Assembly: GCA_933228675.1 (NCBI GenBank)
Contig: OW121740.1
Coordinates: 54,824,174 to 54,888,173 of the forward strand
Length of the DNA stretch: 64,000 nucleotides
From: Stomorhina lunata
Lineage: Eukaryota > Arthropoda > Insecta > Diptera > Rhiniidae
Direction: 5' to 3'
Shown: positions 1 to 13,804 of the stretch, piece by piece
Position numbering within the stretch: position 1 is the first letter of the stretch
Layout: every line of letters starts with the position of its first letter
The notes under the pieces: model-generated
What the model saw: the letters and a program-made list of their open reading frames with translations, nothing else
Databases searched by the model: none
Told to the model about the DNA's origin: nothing
Position numbers and translations under genes: made by a program

Positions 1-640
1 CCAAGTCCTCGAGTTGTTTAAAGGATGTTCATTGGATACTGCGTCTACCATTTAAAAACGGGCGCATTATATTATCGATGACAAGGATAAAAAGTATAGG
101 TGACATGATACATCCTTGCCTTACTCCAGTTGTGACTTCGAACGGATTTGACAATTTACCCTTGTGTTGTGTCGACATTTGAAATCCACGTATATTGCCC
201 GAATTAAATTAAGAATTTTCGTTGGCATGTTACGATTTTCTAAAATTTTCCATAGATAGCTTCTGTTGACGCTGTCTAGCTCTAGTACTATTCTTACTGT
301 GTTGATTAGATCAACACAAGAACGGTTCTCTCTCAACCCAAACAAATTTTCGAGAAGTGTAGAGGAAACTGCGTCGAATATTCTATTCAAAATTACTCAA
401 TTTAGTATCTTGCTCGGAATTGGAAGAAGTGTTATACCCCTGTAGTTATTGCAGTATTTAGAGTCATCCTTTTATGGTATTTTGACTAGTATACCTTCAC
501 TCCAGGAGTTTGGCAGAGCTTTTTCTTCTCATATTTTAAATACAGATGGGTGGCACAGTCAACATTACATAAAAGCATCTCCGCTAAGATATTGTTATTA
601 CCCGGAGCCTTGTTGTGTTTAAGGCTTTTAATTCATTATT
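1..640 (-). mobile_element. Non-LTR retrotransposon reverse transcriptase remnant
   Basis: Read on the minus strand, this is part of a LINE reverse transcriptase. An open piece at 121-390 carries LRENRSCVDLINTVRIVLE followed by an SLWKIL-type motif, matching the fingers-palm region of LINE RTs (RPGRSC...DQI...LWxIL). Positions 1-120 continue with the GVRQGC-like strand and a stretch ahead of the expected catalytic YADD box. Positions 400-640 hold the upstream part (NKAPGNN..AEML-like) with stops and frameshifts. The copy is dead and cut by the window edge. The clade is not settled. Confidence 0.7.
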
Positions 641-664
641 GCAACATTATAATATGTTCTAAAA

Positions 665-2003
665 TTAGCTAACCTCTTCAGCACCTTGTACCATGTCGGT
701 AAATTTCCTCGGTGTTGGGAGGTTGCTAATGTTACGCCAATCCCTAAAAGGGGTGAGGCTACCAACCCTGAAAATTACCGCCCAATAGCAATTTGTACTG
801 CACTCACCAAAGTTTTGGAGAGTATGATAAACCACCATCTTGTTAAATATCTGGAATCTAACAACCAACTAAGCGACCGCCAGTATTTCGTAGGGGACGA
901 TCTACCGGAGACCTTCTAGCCTTCCTATCGGAAAAATGGTGTCAATCAATACACCGTTTTGGCGAAAGTAAAGTTGTGGCTCTGGATATTTCTAAGGCGT
1001 TTGATAGAGTGTGGCACGGAGTAGTAAACTAATTGATTCTGGTGCCGGTAATAACCTTTCTCGATTTATATCGAGCTTCCTCAGAGATCGCACTATACAA
1101 GTCATTATAAATGGGATATCATTGAACGAGTTCAAGATTAATTCACGGGTTCTGTTCTTTCTCCTACTCTATTTCTTACCTTTATAAATGACCTTCTACG
1201 TCAAACTTCCAATAATGTCTACTCTTTTGCAGATGATTATGAACACTTAACATGCATATTAATTCAATCAAACCTAGCCTTTTAGAGGTTGGCGTTATGA
1301 GACAAAATATGAATGCATCTTTAAACCGAGATTTAGAAACAAGATTTTAATGCGCCGAAAACTCAATGTTGTATGCTTACGCATAAACGCACGGAACATC
1401 ATGTAACTTCATTTGTATTAATGGGCGGTGTAAATATTGAGGAATCAGATGCTCTTCATGTTCTGGGCATAAAAATACAATGTGATGGCCGTTGGACATA
1501 TCATATTTTTCAAGTGTCGAAAGAAACATTCAAGTGCCTCGGTTTTCGAAAACAGCGTAAGAGATACTAAACTTCATCTGATCTCCGTACTATTTACACC
1601 ACCTCATATCCGACCGAAAATGGAAAACAACTCTCATGTATGGTCCGGCGCTGCAAAGTCTATTTTGGTGCTTCTCGACAGAGTGCAGGAGAGAGCGAAG
1701 GTGCCCATCAGTGACAGTAGGGTATTCAACTCTATTGATCCACTGGATCGTAGTCCATATTACTTCCTCGAATTGAGCGCACATCCAATACACTTGAAGA
1801 GTGTCTCCCGTCAACTACAACATGATCAATCTGATTTTTTTTTATTTTTTGGTCAGGAGACATCCATGTCGCTTTTTAGGGCGTGGAAACCTAGTGCTGA
1901 TAACATAGTAATTGTTTTTTTTTTTTTGGAATGGGTTCTTTATGGGTCCTTTAAAAGAGACGAAATTATAGAACTAGCATTATTAATGAGCCAAGACATT
2001 TAA
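665..2003 (+). mobile_element. Jockey/CR1-like LINE reverse transcriptase remnant
   Basis: Fragments in several plus-strand frames form a degenerate LINE RT. Positions 686-880 give PIPKRGEATNPENYRPIAI, the typical RT start; about 975-1030 gives VVALDISKAFDRVWHG; about 1195-1225 gives the SFADD catalytic box. Positions 1373-1560 hold a LGIKIQCDGRWTYHI thumb motif, and 1610-1810 hold IRPKMENNSHVWSGAAKS and LLDRVQERA motifs. Frameshifts and stops separate the pieces, so this is a decayed copy. It lies in opposite orientation to the LINE piece on its left and belongs to a different lineage. Confidence 0.8.
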
Positions 2004-2020
2004 CGAATGACCAGAAATCC

Positions 2021-2115
2021 TATCGAAAATGGAAATCGTGTTCCCAAAACTTTTTTTACACTGTAAAACATATAAGATTAATGTTTTGGGAACACGATTC
2101 CCATTGGAGATGATA
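2021..2115. repeat. Short imperfect inverted repeat
   Basis: The arm at 2033-2051, containing AATCGTGTTCCCAAAAC, is matched in reverse complement by GTTTTGGGAACACGATTC at about 2083-2100. Further partial pairing comes from CTATCG at 2021 and CGATAG near 2120. The spacer is about 30 bp. It looks like a tiny fold-back MITE or a hairpin at the edge of the neighbouring LINE remnant. Confidence 0.5.
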
Positions 2116-2299
2116 TTCGCGATAGGGTTGATTGTTTGATTTATATTTTTGATTTGGAATCAAAAAACTACTTAGTATTTTTTATGAAATTCAACTGAAA
2201 AACTTTAAAATCGAAATACAATTTTCATTTCTGATTTTAAAAATATAAATTCATCGAATAATTTCTCAATAAAAACTTTCTTGGTTTTCAAACTTAATC

Positions 2300-2750
2300 T
2301 ACTTTCACACCTGTCAGGTTTGGCTCATCAGGTCTTAAGTTTGTATGAGAAAAAGCTGACATTACTTTTACATTAATCAGGTTTGGCTTATCAAGTCTTG
2401 AATTTGTATGAGAAAAAACTGACAGAATTAAAATTGAGCAAACCTGACCGTACTATCAAGTTTGCGAAAAATCTGAAAATTTGTATGAAATTTAGGGAAA
2501 ATAAAATGAAAACTGATGAAGAAAATGTTTGTGTGTGAACGTGAATGCAGGTTTAAAAGAAATTTAAAGAAAACCTCATCAAGTAAACCTGATTCGTGTG
2601 AAACGAGACATGCAAACCTGAAAATATGTATGAAATTAAAATGAAAACTGATGACGAAAATGTTCGTGTATGAAAGTGAATGCAAGTTTAAAAGAAATTT
2701 GAAGAAAAACTGATCAAGCAATTCTGATGCGTGTGAAACAGCACTTACAG
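2300..2750 (-). repeat. TTTCACAC-family MITE, two adjoining copies
   Basis: This segment is the reverse orientation of a repeat also seen near 4320, 10675, 18835, 19090, 19230, 36358 and 36490. Its ends share an inverted terminal sequence of about 30 bp built around TTTCACAC...TCAGGTTTxxCTTRATCA. A full unit of about 310 bp runs from 2300 to 2616 and a partial second unit continues to about 2750. There is no conserved reading frame; the one open frame across it appears to be chance. Confidence 0.7.
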
Positions 2751-2759
2751 TGGTAACAT

Positions 2760-3920
2760 AACTATACACTTACAGAAATAATGTATTTGAAAATAAAGAA
2801 CACTAAAACACACAAAAATCAAACATCTTGAATTATTAAAAAATTCATAATGAAAATTTTACAGTTTATTACAATAGAGCAATCATTTGATCTAGAAAAC
2901 TATTAAAATTCTGTAAAATAATGTAAAATTTTTTAAAACAACAAAAAGAAATACAAACAAAAAACATAACCATAACAAAAAGAACAAGTACCGGTAGACT
3001 AAACAAAAAATATAAACTATTGCTTGCTAAATAACAGACAAAAAAAATGTAGTAAACAAAAGAAAATTAATAATAATTGGTTGTTAAAATTAAATATACA
3101 TTTAATAAAAAAAAATAATGACATGACATTACTCGTACATGGACCCATTAAACTCAAACAAAATTCATAATTAAACCATAAAGAAAATCATTGCAAAAAT
3201 ATTTACAAAAAAAGGCCATGAAATACCAAAGAAAAATAACGTTTAACAAACCACTTTTAACAGATTTCTTGAAACTGAAATAACTTAAAAGATTTAATAA
3301 AATTCATTATTTATGAAACATTAAAAAAATATACATATTTACAAAATTTTCGGAAAACGTTTTCAAAATACTCCCAAACTTTAAAGTTTTAACTGAGCGA
3401 GATACCTAAAATCATGATATATAGTAAAATAACAAAGGGTTGATTCCTCGAAAGTGGAGAAATGCTGCATTTCCTAAATTTCGTTTATACAAATATGGGT
3501 TTATCTCTAATTTTCCGAACATTTTGTAAGCATCTTAAAAGATTTTAAATACACAAAATTTTTAAAAGTTTTTAATTTTGAAAATTTTACTATTGTTTTT
3601 CATATTAATTTAAACAAAACTAAAATTTATGGAAAAACAGAAGATAACTGCTTAAAACTTTTAAGCAAACCAAAGCTAAAGAATACAAAAATAATAATAA
3701 TAGTAATAAATTTGAGTTAATTTGTTTTATTTTTTAATATTTTATTTAAACAAACAAAATCCTTATTTGGAGTACCTTAATAATAAAAAAAAAAAAAACA
3801 GAAATATAATTATAAATTAATTATTAATAAACAAACAAAAAAAATTTACCTAAAAAATTAGCCATGGATTTTATTGAAGAATTGTAGGTCCAGCGTTTAC
3901 CGTATTGTACTTAATTTTAA
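2760..3920. other. AT-rich intergenic stretch, nothing recognised
   Basis: Very AT-rich, with many A and T homopolymer runs. No credible exon, RNA gene or transposon domain was found in either strand. Confidence 0.5.
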
Positions 3921-4190
3921 AGAATTCATAGAATATTTTCAGGGTAAAAATTACCAAAAACACTCATCGAAGTTGGTCAAAGAATGGTTTTTTAATAATA
4001 GTATCCAAGTCTTGGATTGACCATCCTAATCTCCAGATTTGAATCTCATTAAGAATCTTTTTGCGATTTTTAGGGTCGGTATTTGCCCGTTTAGCTCTAA
4101 ACTGGAGCTAATCAACTGCTTAGAAGTGGAAAATAAAGGACACCATTCAAAATATTAGAAGTTACTTAACTTTTGAACAGCAAAATATCT
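3920..4190 (+). mobile_element. Tc1-like transposase remnant
   Basis: The plus strand reads, with stops, LD*PS*SPDLNLIKNLFA, matching the Tc1 signature around the third catalytic acidic residue (WPSQSPDLNPIENLW), then a short C-terminal tail to about 4160. Only this C-terminal part is recognisable, so this is an inactive fragment. Confidence 0.6.
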
Positions 4191-4314
4191 ACTAGTTTTG
4201 TTTTGTTTTTATTGTATTAATTTTAAAAATTAAATTTTTGTTGGTGTAATTAAAATGAGAGCATATAATAATATTTAAATTTAGTATAGAAAGAATTAAA
4301 GTTATATTTATGTT

Positions 4315-4500
4315 TGATCACACAAATCAGGTTTACTTGATCAGTTTTTCTTAAACCTACATTCACGTTCACACTCGAACATTTTCATTATTAGTCCCGT
4401 TTCACATGGTTCACGTTTACTTGATCAGTTTTTCTTTAAATTTCTTTTGAACCTGCATTCACGTTCACACACAAACATTTTCTTCGTCAGTTTTTAAAGG
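4315..4500 (+). repeat. TTTCACAC-family MITE fragments
   Basis: Two partial copies of the family, both in plus orientation: a left-end fragment at about 4320-4395 and another from about 4398. They contain the diagnostic segments ACTTGATCAGTTTTTCTT and CCTGCATTCACGTTCACAC. The right halves are missing. Confidence 0.65.
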
Positions 4501-5010
4501 CCAAAGCTATTACAGATTATGATTTATTGGCATTTAAGTATATTTTAGGTGAAATTAGGCTGTTTCCATAAGTTTTTTGTATGGAAGCTATGGTTAAATG
4601 TGAACCGAGATTTCAATGAAATTTTATGTGCTGCCTAGTACTAATGTAAAACTTATATATACCAAATTTTATTATCATAGCTATTATAATTTGTCATTTT
4701 TTAAGCAAATAAGCGATTAGCCTAGACGAGGTTTAAGGTTATGGTCAAATGTAAACTGATTTTGCCCGATTTCAATACCAAAATTTTCTAAGAAATAAAG
4801 AATATTTACGCCAAATTTCAGTCACATATATCCTTTCGTTAAGGTTTTATCGTGCCAACAGCAGACAGAAAGACGGACATCGCTCAATCGTCTTAGAATT
4901 TCATAAGGATTCAAAATATACTTCAATGTTGGTTTTTGAGCTAATATTTAGGAAACTACAAACGGAATGACAATCTCAATATACCCCCCATTCTTTTTAA
5001 TGGTTGGTAT
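4500..5010 (-). repeat. Dispersed dipteran repeat with GTCCGTCTGTCTGT motif
   Basis: In reverse complement this resembles the longer copy at 11380-12690. It shares a TATACC..CCATT-type end, the line about cells of AATCTCAATAT, the TCGCTCAATCGTCTTAGAATTT segment and the GACAGAAAGACGGAC motif. No coding capacity was seen. The class is unknown to me; similar repeats are common in fly intergenic DNA. Confidence 0.6.
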
Positions 5011-6650
5011 AAAAACTGAAAAAAACGGTGCGCTTACAGACCAACCTGAATAAAAGCGTTGAGCGTTTTGTAAGCGTCAAAATATCTGATGAACATAGAA
5101 TCTAATGAAACAAAATAAAACAACGCATCGGCATCGCTTAGCCGATTTTGACAATATTAATATTATTTAAAATTAAAAAAATAGAGGTAAGTACCCACCG
5201 AAATTTTGTATAATTATAAAAATGTAATTTTAATTTTTTTTTTTTTATCTTAAATGTCACTGCATTAGCGTTCTTGTTAAGTTTGCCACATTGGCGTTTA
5301 CGCTAGGCATAAAATAAATAAGCTCTTGGTTGGTCTGTAATTTTTTTTTTAATTTAAAATAAACATTGATATAAAAGTGACTAATGACGATTTCTTAATG
5401 TTAATTTCTTTATTTTATCGTACGATTTATCAAACGGCAAAGAAAATTGAAAAAGTATTCACTCAGTTTTTTTATTTGTACACGAACATTTTGTTTTTCT
5501 TTTTGTTTTTTTTAGTTACGGCTACACTTCTTAAGATTCATCAAAATCATTACTAATACATATTTTAAATAAAAAGAGGACTCATATCAAATTAAAATAC
5601 ATTTTTAATAATTTTTTTCCTAGTACATAAATTATGTTTGATTTGTCTTGTAAAATTTTATTAAAAACTAGCTGACCCGGTCCGCGTTGCTGGCCCTAAG
5701 CAAACATTGGTGGTACAATATGAAAATTGGATTTTGCCACGCCTATCCGCCCGCGGACCAAAAATCAAAAATCAGACTTCAAAGTGTCACCCGCCGGGGT
5801 ATTCTGAAGATTCCCTGAAAATTTTATCAAAATAAACACATCGTTTTTTATATATATAGATAGATAGATTAGGATAGGCTTAGCGACCTCTAATTAATCT
5901 CACTTTTAGACATATCGTTTCGGATTATTTGTACTTTTCTTTCTCTTATTCTTTGAACATTTCACAATAAAAATATATCGTCACCTGAAATGTAAGAGGG
6001 CGTAACTACACTTCTAGTTTTTTTTCTACAGGAGAAGTAAAAAACGTTATAACTTTTAAACTACAAGGAACATAAAATACAAATTTTTGAATGAGGTCAA
6101 CAAGCCATCAGCAAAGAAAACTCTAAAAACTAAAATTGTAAAAAAAACTTTTAGGTCTTGAGCAATTGCGAAAAAAGGGCTTAACTACAAGTTGAATATA
6201 TTCTGAAACCAAAAGAGCTTAACTACCATACAAATATTGAGCAACATCTTAAACCTTTGAATAAAATCGCTGTTTTTGACCATACGCATAGGTAGATGTA
6301 TTTTAGATTGCTTTGTCATAATCAATCAAAAAACCAATTTTAATTCTTCAATATTTATATTTTATTTAAAATACATTTTTTTATTTACAATCAGTTACGG
6401 TCAACTGTATCTATAATAATGTAATAATTTAAATAAACCTATAGCACTGTTCGTTACCACAACTAATTTCGTCGCACTCACCAGTATTTTATTTTTAATG
6501 ACGAAAAATAATGGTTCGTCCCCACTGTGTTTATACCTATAGTCGCACGATAACAAAAAAACGCTGTATTGTCATCATTGCGTTGCCAACATGCATTAAA
6601 AAACATAAATAAACCTTCATTCTTTACTGCAGCACATGTTCAGAAGAATT
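5010..6650. other. Intergenic region with one dispersed repeat
   Basis: Mostly AT-rich non-coding DNA upstream of the DIMT1-type gene. At about 5670-5870 there is a repeat starting TAGCTGACCCGGTCCGCGTT and ending in an ATATATAGATAGATAG tail. That head plus GATA-type tail recurs in many arthropod genomes as an interspersed element; its class is uncertain. No gene was recognised. Confidence 0.45.
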
Positions 6651-6682
6651 TTGTAAAAATACTAATTTAGAAAATATATAAA

Positions 6683-7722
<1,040 letters not shown>

Positions 7723-8538
7723 GACTTCATTTTATTTATTTGCTATGTAAATATTTTTTATTAGTTTGAAATTAGTTAGGAATTCTTTGAAAATATTTTT
7801 TAATTTTCTCATTAACACACATTTTTGTTTGTATCCAAAACAGGAATATATGCAATTGTATAGAAAATCCATTTAGTATAAATACAAAAAACCATGGTAC
7901 AACTAAGTGTAGTTGTACTATGCAAAAACTATATTTTATAATATAAAATTAAAAAAGTTTTATTTATGCTTGGGCTGTGTTCAAAGAATTGAGGAAAATT
8001 GGAAATTACTAATACGTGGCATAGCTCAATATACCTAGACCTTCTTTTAAATCACGGCCTGTAAAATTGTTTAATGCAAAACTTGTACATTAGAGTGGGT
8101 CAATTTTTATGATGCTAAAAAAACCGATCCGCGTGGACGGTCGAAATCGTGAACTACAACTAATTCTAAGATTTAAAAAATCACCCCCTAATTCATAAAG
8201 GAATAGTAAAATTGTCAAAAGCTTATAAATAGGAATTTTGTATGGAGAGTTTGATTTATAAGCTTGTCATATATTTATTTTTCATTTATAAATTGTAACC
8301 CCCCAATTTAAAAACAAAAAATTACAATTATATTATACAAAACTTAATTATATGACTTTTAAAGTCAAAAAGTCAGATGTAAATATCAGTCCGTGTGTGA
8401 CCATTTTACAATACAAAATTGTACCTTTAATATTTCTTGGATTTATTTTTAAAATTCTTAATTAAAACAACTAGTTTTTTCTAAGAAAGTATGATTTTTA
8501 GTTTTGATTGGTTAAATTGATAATATTACATTTAAAAA
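7723..8538. other. Convergent intergenic space
   Basis: This separates the 3' ends of the DIMT1-type gene (+) and TFIIF alpha (-). It is AT-rich and should contain both 3' untranslated regions. A segment at about 8185-8300 (ACCCCCTAATTCATAAAGG through AACCCCCCAATTT) resembles 14235-14350 in the MED31 intron, suggesting a short MITE with CCCCTAATT ends. Nothing else was recognised. Confidence 0.45.
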
Positions 8539-10435
8539 CTACTTAGTTGGCTTAATGCTTAAGTACATTTTACCCTGGATAGTCTGTTTAACAGGATTTA
8601 TTTTCTTTAATATTTGAGTCATGGTCTCAACTAAACGATCACTGGATACACCGGTCTTCTTATTTTTGAACTTTGTCAACAATTCAGTGGCCGTCATAGG
8701 TTTGCGCATAAGGTAACGACGAACGGCTTCTTCGGTAATACCATAGTCACTAAAAGTATAGAAAGAAAATAGTAAAAAATAGACAAAAACACGTGATGAA
8801 GCACTAACTCTTTGCTTGAAGATGAAACGACACCAGAGAATGAGGATGGCAATGATGGTGTTGACATTTCGTTCTTGGGTCTTTTAGCTGGTGTTGTAAC
8901 CGGGCTATTACTATTCTCCGAGGCGGTAAGATCACTTGGCATACTGTTCATTTTACGTTTATTGGAATCAGAATTGAATGTAGGTGTAGCGGAACGTGAA
9001 TTTTGATTGCTCATAGGTTTTGAGCCGTCTTTCTTCTTTTGGGGCTTATTATCATCTTCCGAATCACTGCTATCTGAACTAAAGTCACTAGAGGAATCTA
9101 TATAGAAAATTGTTAAAATTTGTTACGTAAAATTAAAAAAGAACTGAAATAATTTAATTACCCTTCTTTTCATCTTTAGCTTTTGTTTTAGTTTTCTTTT
9201 TGTCCTTATTTTCATCCTTTGATTTTTCTTTCTTTTTCTTTTCATCATCATCCTTATCAGATTCATCGGACTTGTTTTCTTCCTCATCTTCTTCATCTGA
9301 GGTTAAGAGCTTACGTAGAGCATCTTCTTCAGCCACAGACTTCATGTCTTTGTCCAATTTGGCCTCTGGATCGGGCTCGCTAATATAAATAACAAAAAAC
9401 ATTATTTATAATTAAGGTAATTTCAAGTCTGACATACTCTTCACTGGATTCGGTATCGTAATCCATTTCACGACCTTCTTCGTCGCCGTCATCTGATTCT
9501 TCAAAGGCTTCATCATCTACGTCTCGCTTCTTTTTCTTCTTATCAGCCAGCTTGCCCTTCTTACCCTTCTTTTTGGCATCATCATCACTGTCTTCCTCTT
9601 TTTTCTTTTTCTCCTCTCCACCACTGTCCGAATCAGATTCTTCCTCTGAATCTATCCATTCATCCATTTCACTTATTTTAAGTTCTTTTGGCTTTTTACC
9701 AGCGCCCTTGACTTTAACCTCTTCGGGGTCCTTTTCCTCCTCTTCGTCACCCTTTAGACGTTTACGCAACATAAGTGTAAAATAATTCATGACCTTTTTA
9801 CGACGTCCAAATTCTTGTTCAGCTTCTTCGGCCGATAGTGACTTATAACGTTGTATGGGCTGGAAATTATACCACTCGTTTAAGGGGTACGCTTCAATGG
9901 CACCATCAGGTGCATGAGTAAATACATAGAATGCAGCATTTTCACTAACGCCCCCTTCTCGTATGCCCTTAAATTTTTTGCCACTCTTGCCACCAACCTT
10001 CAGGATCCAAGGTTGAGCTTCTGGCCTATACTTTTTGGCAATGATACCAAACTTCTTACGTCTTACTTCCTCTCTCAAATCACGATTGTACTCAGATCCA
10101 GCACCAAATTTGGGCATGTCTTCTTCTGCTCCCTTAAACTCCTTCATATTATTCTCACGCTCTAGTTTTACATTTCGCCATTGGGCGAAATCTACATTGA
10201 GTGTTGCATTGAAACGCATAACATGATGTTTTTTACGCATATTCTTTGGTACCCGTATATTGAATTCCTGCACATTGGCTGGAGGTGCTGGAGTGGATGA
10301 TTGCGATGCGTTGGCATTTGACGATGGCCCGGCACTTGTTGAGGGCTAACATATGGATGTTAAAATCTTTTGCTCTAAAAATTACTTGAATGTGTTAAAC
10401 AGTCTACTTACCACTATTTTGGAGCCCGAAGACAT
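8539..10435 (-). CDS. TfIIFalpha: TFIIF alpha subunit (RAP74), 549 aa
   Basis: Five minus-strand exons: 10412-10435, 9438-10345, 9162-9379, 8809-9097 and 8539-8749; phases close to 550 codons with a stop. TFIIF alpha pairs with TFIIF beta, binds RNA polymerase II, and acts in promoter binding, start-site selection and early elongation in the nucleus. Residues to about 170 form the conserved dimerisation half, including AEAYPLNEWYNFQP and FGRRKKVMNYF. The middle is strongly acidic and lysine-rich (long D/E/K/S runs), as usual. The last exon encodes the C-terminal winged helix (EEAVRRYLMRKPMT...KKTGVSSDRL) that binds the FCP1 phosphatase and TFIIB in other species. Length is close to the Drosophila protein. 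The first exon encodes only eight residues. Confidence 0.95.
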
Positions 10436-10670
10436 ATTTTTACAAATTTCTACCTCAATCTAAGTCTAAATATAAAAAGAAAAACTTATTTTCCTAGACA
10501 TAACAACTTTAATCTTGACTTTCGAATGCAATTACAGAAATAGTGTGGCCAGATCATTCAAATATGTATTTACACCGAAAAAACAGTTATATTTTCGGAG
10601 TGTATTTTCAGTGTATTCAACGAAAGTTTATGTTTAAAATCGCAAATTTTTAATAAAAATATACATTTTT
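10436..10670. promoter_or_regulatory. Upstream region of TFIIF alpha
   Basis: Short region between the start codon and the first repeat. It should contain the 5' untranslated region and core promoter of the minus-strand gene. No clear TATA box or other specific motif could be assigned by eye. Confidence 0.3.
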
Positions 10671-10674
10671 CTTA

Positions 10675-10915
10675 GTGCTGTTTCACACACAGAACGTTTC
10701 CTTGATCAGTTTTTCTTTAAATACCTTTTGAACGTTCACACACGAATATTTTCTTCATGTTTTTTATTTTATTTTTCTTAAAATTCATAGTAATTTTCGT
10801 TAACTTGATAGAACCGTCAGGTTTGTATCATTTTCAGTTCTGTTAGCCTTTTCTCATACAAACTCAAATCTGAGGAGCCAAACCTGTCTGGTGTGAACGT
10901 AGACTTATCTATACA
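10675..10915 (+). repeat. TTTCACAC-family MITE
   Basis: A copy starting GTGCTGTTTCACAC and ending GGTGTGAACGTAGACTTA. It contains the internal AACTTGATAGAACCGTCAGG and TTTTCTCATACAAACTCAA segments shared with the copies at 2300, 18835 and 36358. The two ends are inverted relative to each other. Confidence 0.75.
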
Positions 10916-11377
10916 TAACGACACTGATCTAAACGATAAATACTTAAAACCACAGACCTATCATTTGTGCCACGGGCATAAGCGATAGCACTACTCGACA
11001 TTTTTTTCATCCAATTTTTTTTGTCAAATTATCCGCAGAATTCGACTTTGGGTTCAAATTGGTCAAAAGTAGAACAACTTCTAAGTATTCTGAAACAACC
11101 GTTATTTGAGTTTTAAAAAAAAGATGATGTCAATTAAATGCAAATATCTTCCAAAATATATTAGTAAAATAAAATCAAACTACTAAACTAACTACATACA
11201 TATGTCGCTTTTTATTAATTAATCTCAGTTACTGCAACGACGAAAACAACCCGTTATGTCAAAACTGTTGAAAAGAACGAAGTGTGTTGTTGTTGTTGCG
11301 ATATTATTGTTAATATTGTAGAAGTAGCAGTCCTTGGTCGGAATCCTAAAATTTCCGAGTCCTTTTTCATGCCCTAT

Positions 11378-12690
11378 TTTTATACCCACCATCAAAAAGA
11401 ATGGGAGGTATATTGAGATTGTCATTCCGTTTGTAATTTTTTAATATTGGCTCAAAAACCAAAAGCGATATATATTGAGAATCCTTATGAAATTCTAAGA
11501 CGATTGAGCGATATCCGTCTGTCTGTCTGTTGAAATCACGATAATGCCTAAACGAATGGAGCTAGCTCACTGGAACTTAGTAGAAACTTTCTTCATTTCT
11601 GAGAAAATTTTGGTATTGAAATTAGGCAAAATCGGTTAACATTTGACCATAGCTCCCGTGTAACCTCGTATAGGCTAATCGCTTATTTGCTAATAAATTA
11701 CAAAGTATAAAAGCTATGATAATAAAATTTGGTATATAGAAGTTTCACATAAGCCAAGCAAAATCGGTTCACATTTAGCCATAGCTCCCATACAAAAAAC
11801 TAATGAAAACAGCCCAAATTTCACCTAAAATACACGTAAATGCCAATAAATCTAAAACTATAACAGATATAAACACTTATGTCAATGCCAGCCAGTGTGC
11901 CAAATTTTGTCACAATCGGCCAACCATAGCTCCCATATAAAAAACTTACGGAAACTCAAAAATACAAAAAGAAAAGGGGGTTTATGTCCGTCAGAGAAAA
12001 GCGCGATAGCTCCTTAACTACAAGAGCTAGAGAGACAGTTTACATTTAGTTAGAGCTCCTATATAACTCCGCCCCGGGAATCACATTTATGCTGATAAAT
12101 TCAATAAAATTGTAATATCTGTGACAACTTAATTTAATTAATTTTGGTAAGTATGTCAAATTTTATGGGAATCGGTCTATATTTAATTAATTTTGGTAAG
12201 TATGTCAAATTTTATGGGAATCGGTCCATATTTGACCATAGCCTTCATATAAAACCCGCTCCCGGAAACGCCAGTTAAGAGCTATTAAATTATAAACTGT
12301 GATAGCTATGGCCACTAAATTATGCACAAATAAAGTTTTTATAAATACCATCCAGTATATAAAATTTTGTGAGAATCGGTCGACACTGGGCTATAGTTCT
12401 TATATATATAACATCCCCTTTTTATATCTACAATCAAAACGATTTGGAGGTACATTCAGTATATTAAGATTGCACCTACGAAATTAGATAGCGATCAATC
12501 AATGTTGAACTATACTTAGGTACTTTTAAATGTTGAACTATACTAACTATACTACTGCAACCGAATTTAGTCCAAATATTTTATCAACAATACCATATTT
12601 GGTCAACGTTTTGAACTAGCACTCTCGTACAACTTGATGGTGGATATATAAGATTCGACACAGCCGAATATAACACTTACTTGTTGTTTT
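11378..12690 (+). repeat. Long dispersed repeat with TATACCCACCA head
   Basis: Starts TATACCCACCATCAAAAAG and contains CGATATCCGTCTGTCTGTCTG near 11510. It then repeats many times a module of the form 'aaattttg..aatcggt(c/t)..(c)at(a)tttgaccatagct(c)ccat', at about 11630-11660, 11760-11800, 11900-11940, 12165-12250 and 12370-12400. It ends with GGTGGATATATAAGATTCGACACAGCC at about 12640. A 49-bp unit is directly duplicated at 12132-12180 and 12181-12229. There is no coding potential. The modular layout suggests an element amplified by internal duplication. Confidence 0.6.
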
Positions 12691-13800
12691 ATATATAGAT
12701 TAAATTTCAAGTGAAATCTATTATTTGTAAGCTGTTGACTTGTTTTCAGTAGTAAAACCGATAATATTGGTTTTTGTGACACATAAAACCAATATAAATT
12801 CTGGTTTGAAAAAATAACTGATAGTAGTAATTCTTGACACCAAGATATTTTTTATCGTTTTGAAAATTAATTCCAATTGGTTTCTATAATACCCCTGATA
12901 AACATTTTAAAATTGTTATTTTGCATGACATATTTTTTTCAAATAGATGTTTACGCTATATATATAAAAAAAAAATGCTATATATATATATAATACCCAA
13001 AACTATTAGCATTTCCACTAGATGCAAGCAAAATATTTTGTGCATACCCTGTAAAAAATCGCTCTAATATAAGCGAAGAAAATAAAAATGTCAACACTGC
13101 AGTCGACAGTTTTCTTTGCCATTTCACATGAAAAGGTTGAATTTGTAAAATTTTTTTGGGAGTTTTAATGGTTTTATTATTAGAAAACTAAATAAAAAGT
13201 TTTAACAATTCTCTAATGAATTCTTACGGTTTGTATTTGATTTGAAGAAACCATTTTCCAACATTTTTTTACGTTTTGCCCATAACCAACCAATTTCTGC
13301 ATAAATAAAGAATATGCTGCCGCTATAGCCATTACTAGTTCCCCATTGACCCACCCGACCGACAACAAGCTCATGGCATCATGCTCATCTTTTTTAAGTT
13401 ATTTATTCAATCATGTAAATATTCAATTCGATTTTTGTTAACTTTATTTTTTTATATTTTTTAGTTTTTGTGTTACATGTGTAAAAAAATAAATAATTGA
13501 AATAAATTCATGCATAAAGCAGTCAGTAGTTTGGCAAAGTACAAAACAATAAATTTATCAAAATCAAACACCTCTTCCCTCAAAAAAAAAAAGCAAGGAA
13601 AACATATAATACTAAAATTACACAAAGCTCCTCATTAGAACATTAAAAAAGTTAAGAAAAATCAGTAAAAATATCTATAAAAAAAAAACTATACAAAAAA
13701 ATTAAACAACACCAAAACAACATAAATATTAAAAATAAGCCCAGTGAGCATTTACAAAAACAACAAGCAAACTGAAAGCGCGCAAGCAAACCCTTCCATG
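12690..13800. other. Upstream region of MED31
   Basis: AT-rich DNA including a TATATA-rich stretch at 12955-12995. The part immediately before 13805 is A-rich and probably includes the 5' untranslated region of the Mediator gene. No separate gene was recognised. Confidence 0.4.
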
Positions 13801-13804
13801 CAAT

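Noticed and set aside
2428..2769. 113-codon minus-strand open frame
   Set aside because: Translates a double MITE with repeated segments; F/S/H-rich text is a by-product of the repeat.
9200..9785. Plus-strand serine/phenylalanine-rich open frames
   Set aside because: Antisense shadow of the acidic K/E/D repeats of TFIIF alpha.
11378..12690. LTR retrotransposon with direct repeats
   Set aside because: The repeated module is short and scattered, with no matched long terminal repeats and no gag or pol domains.
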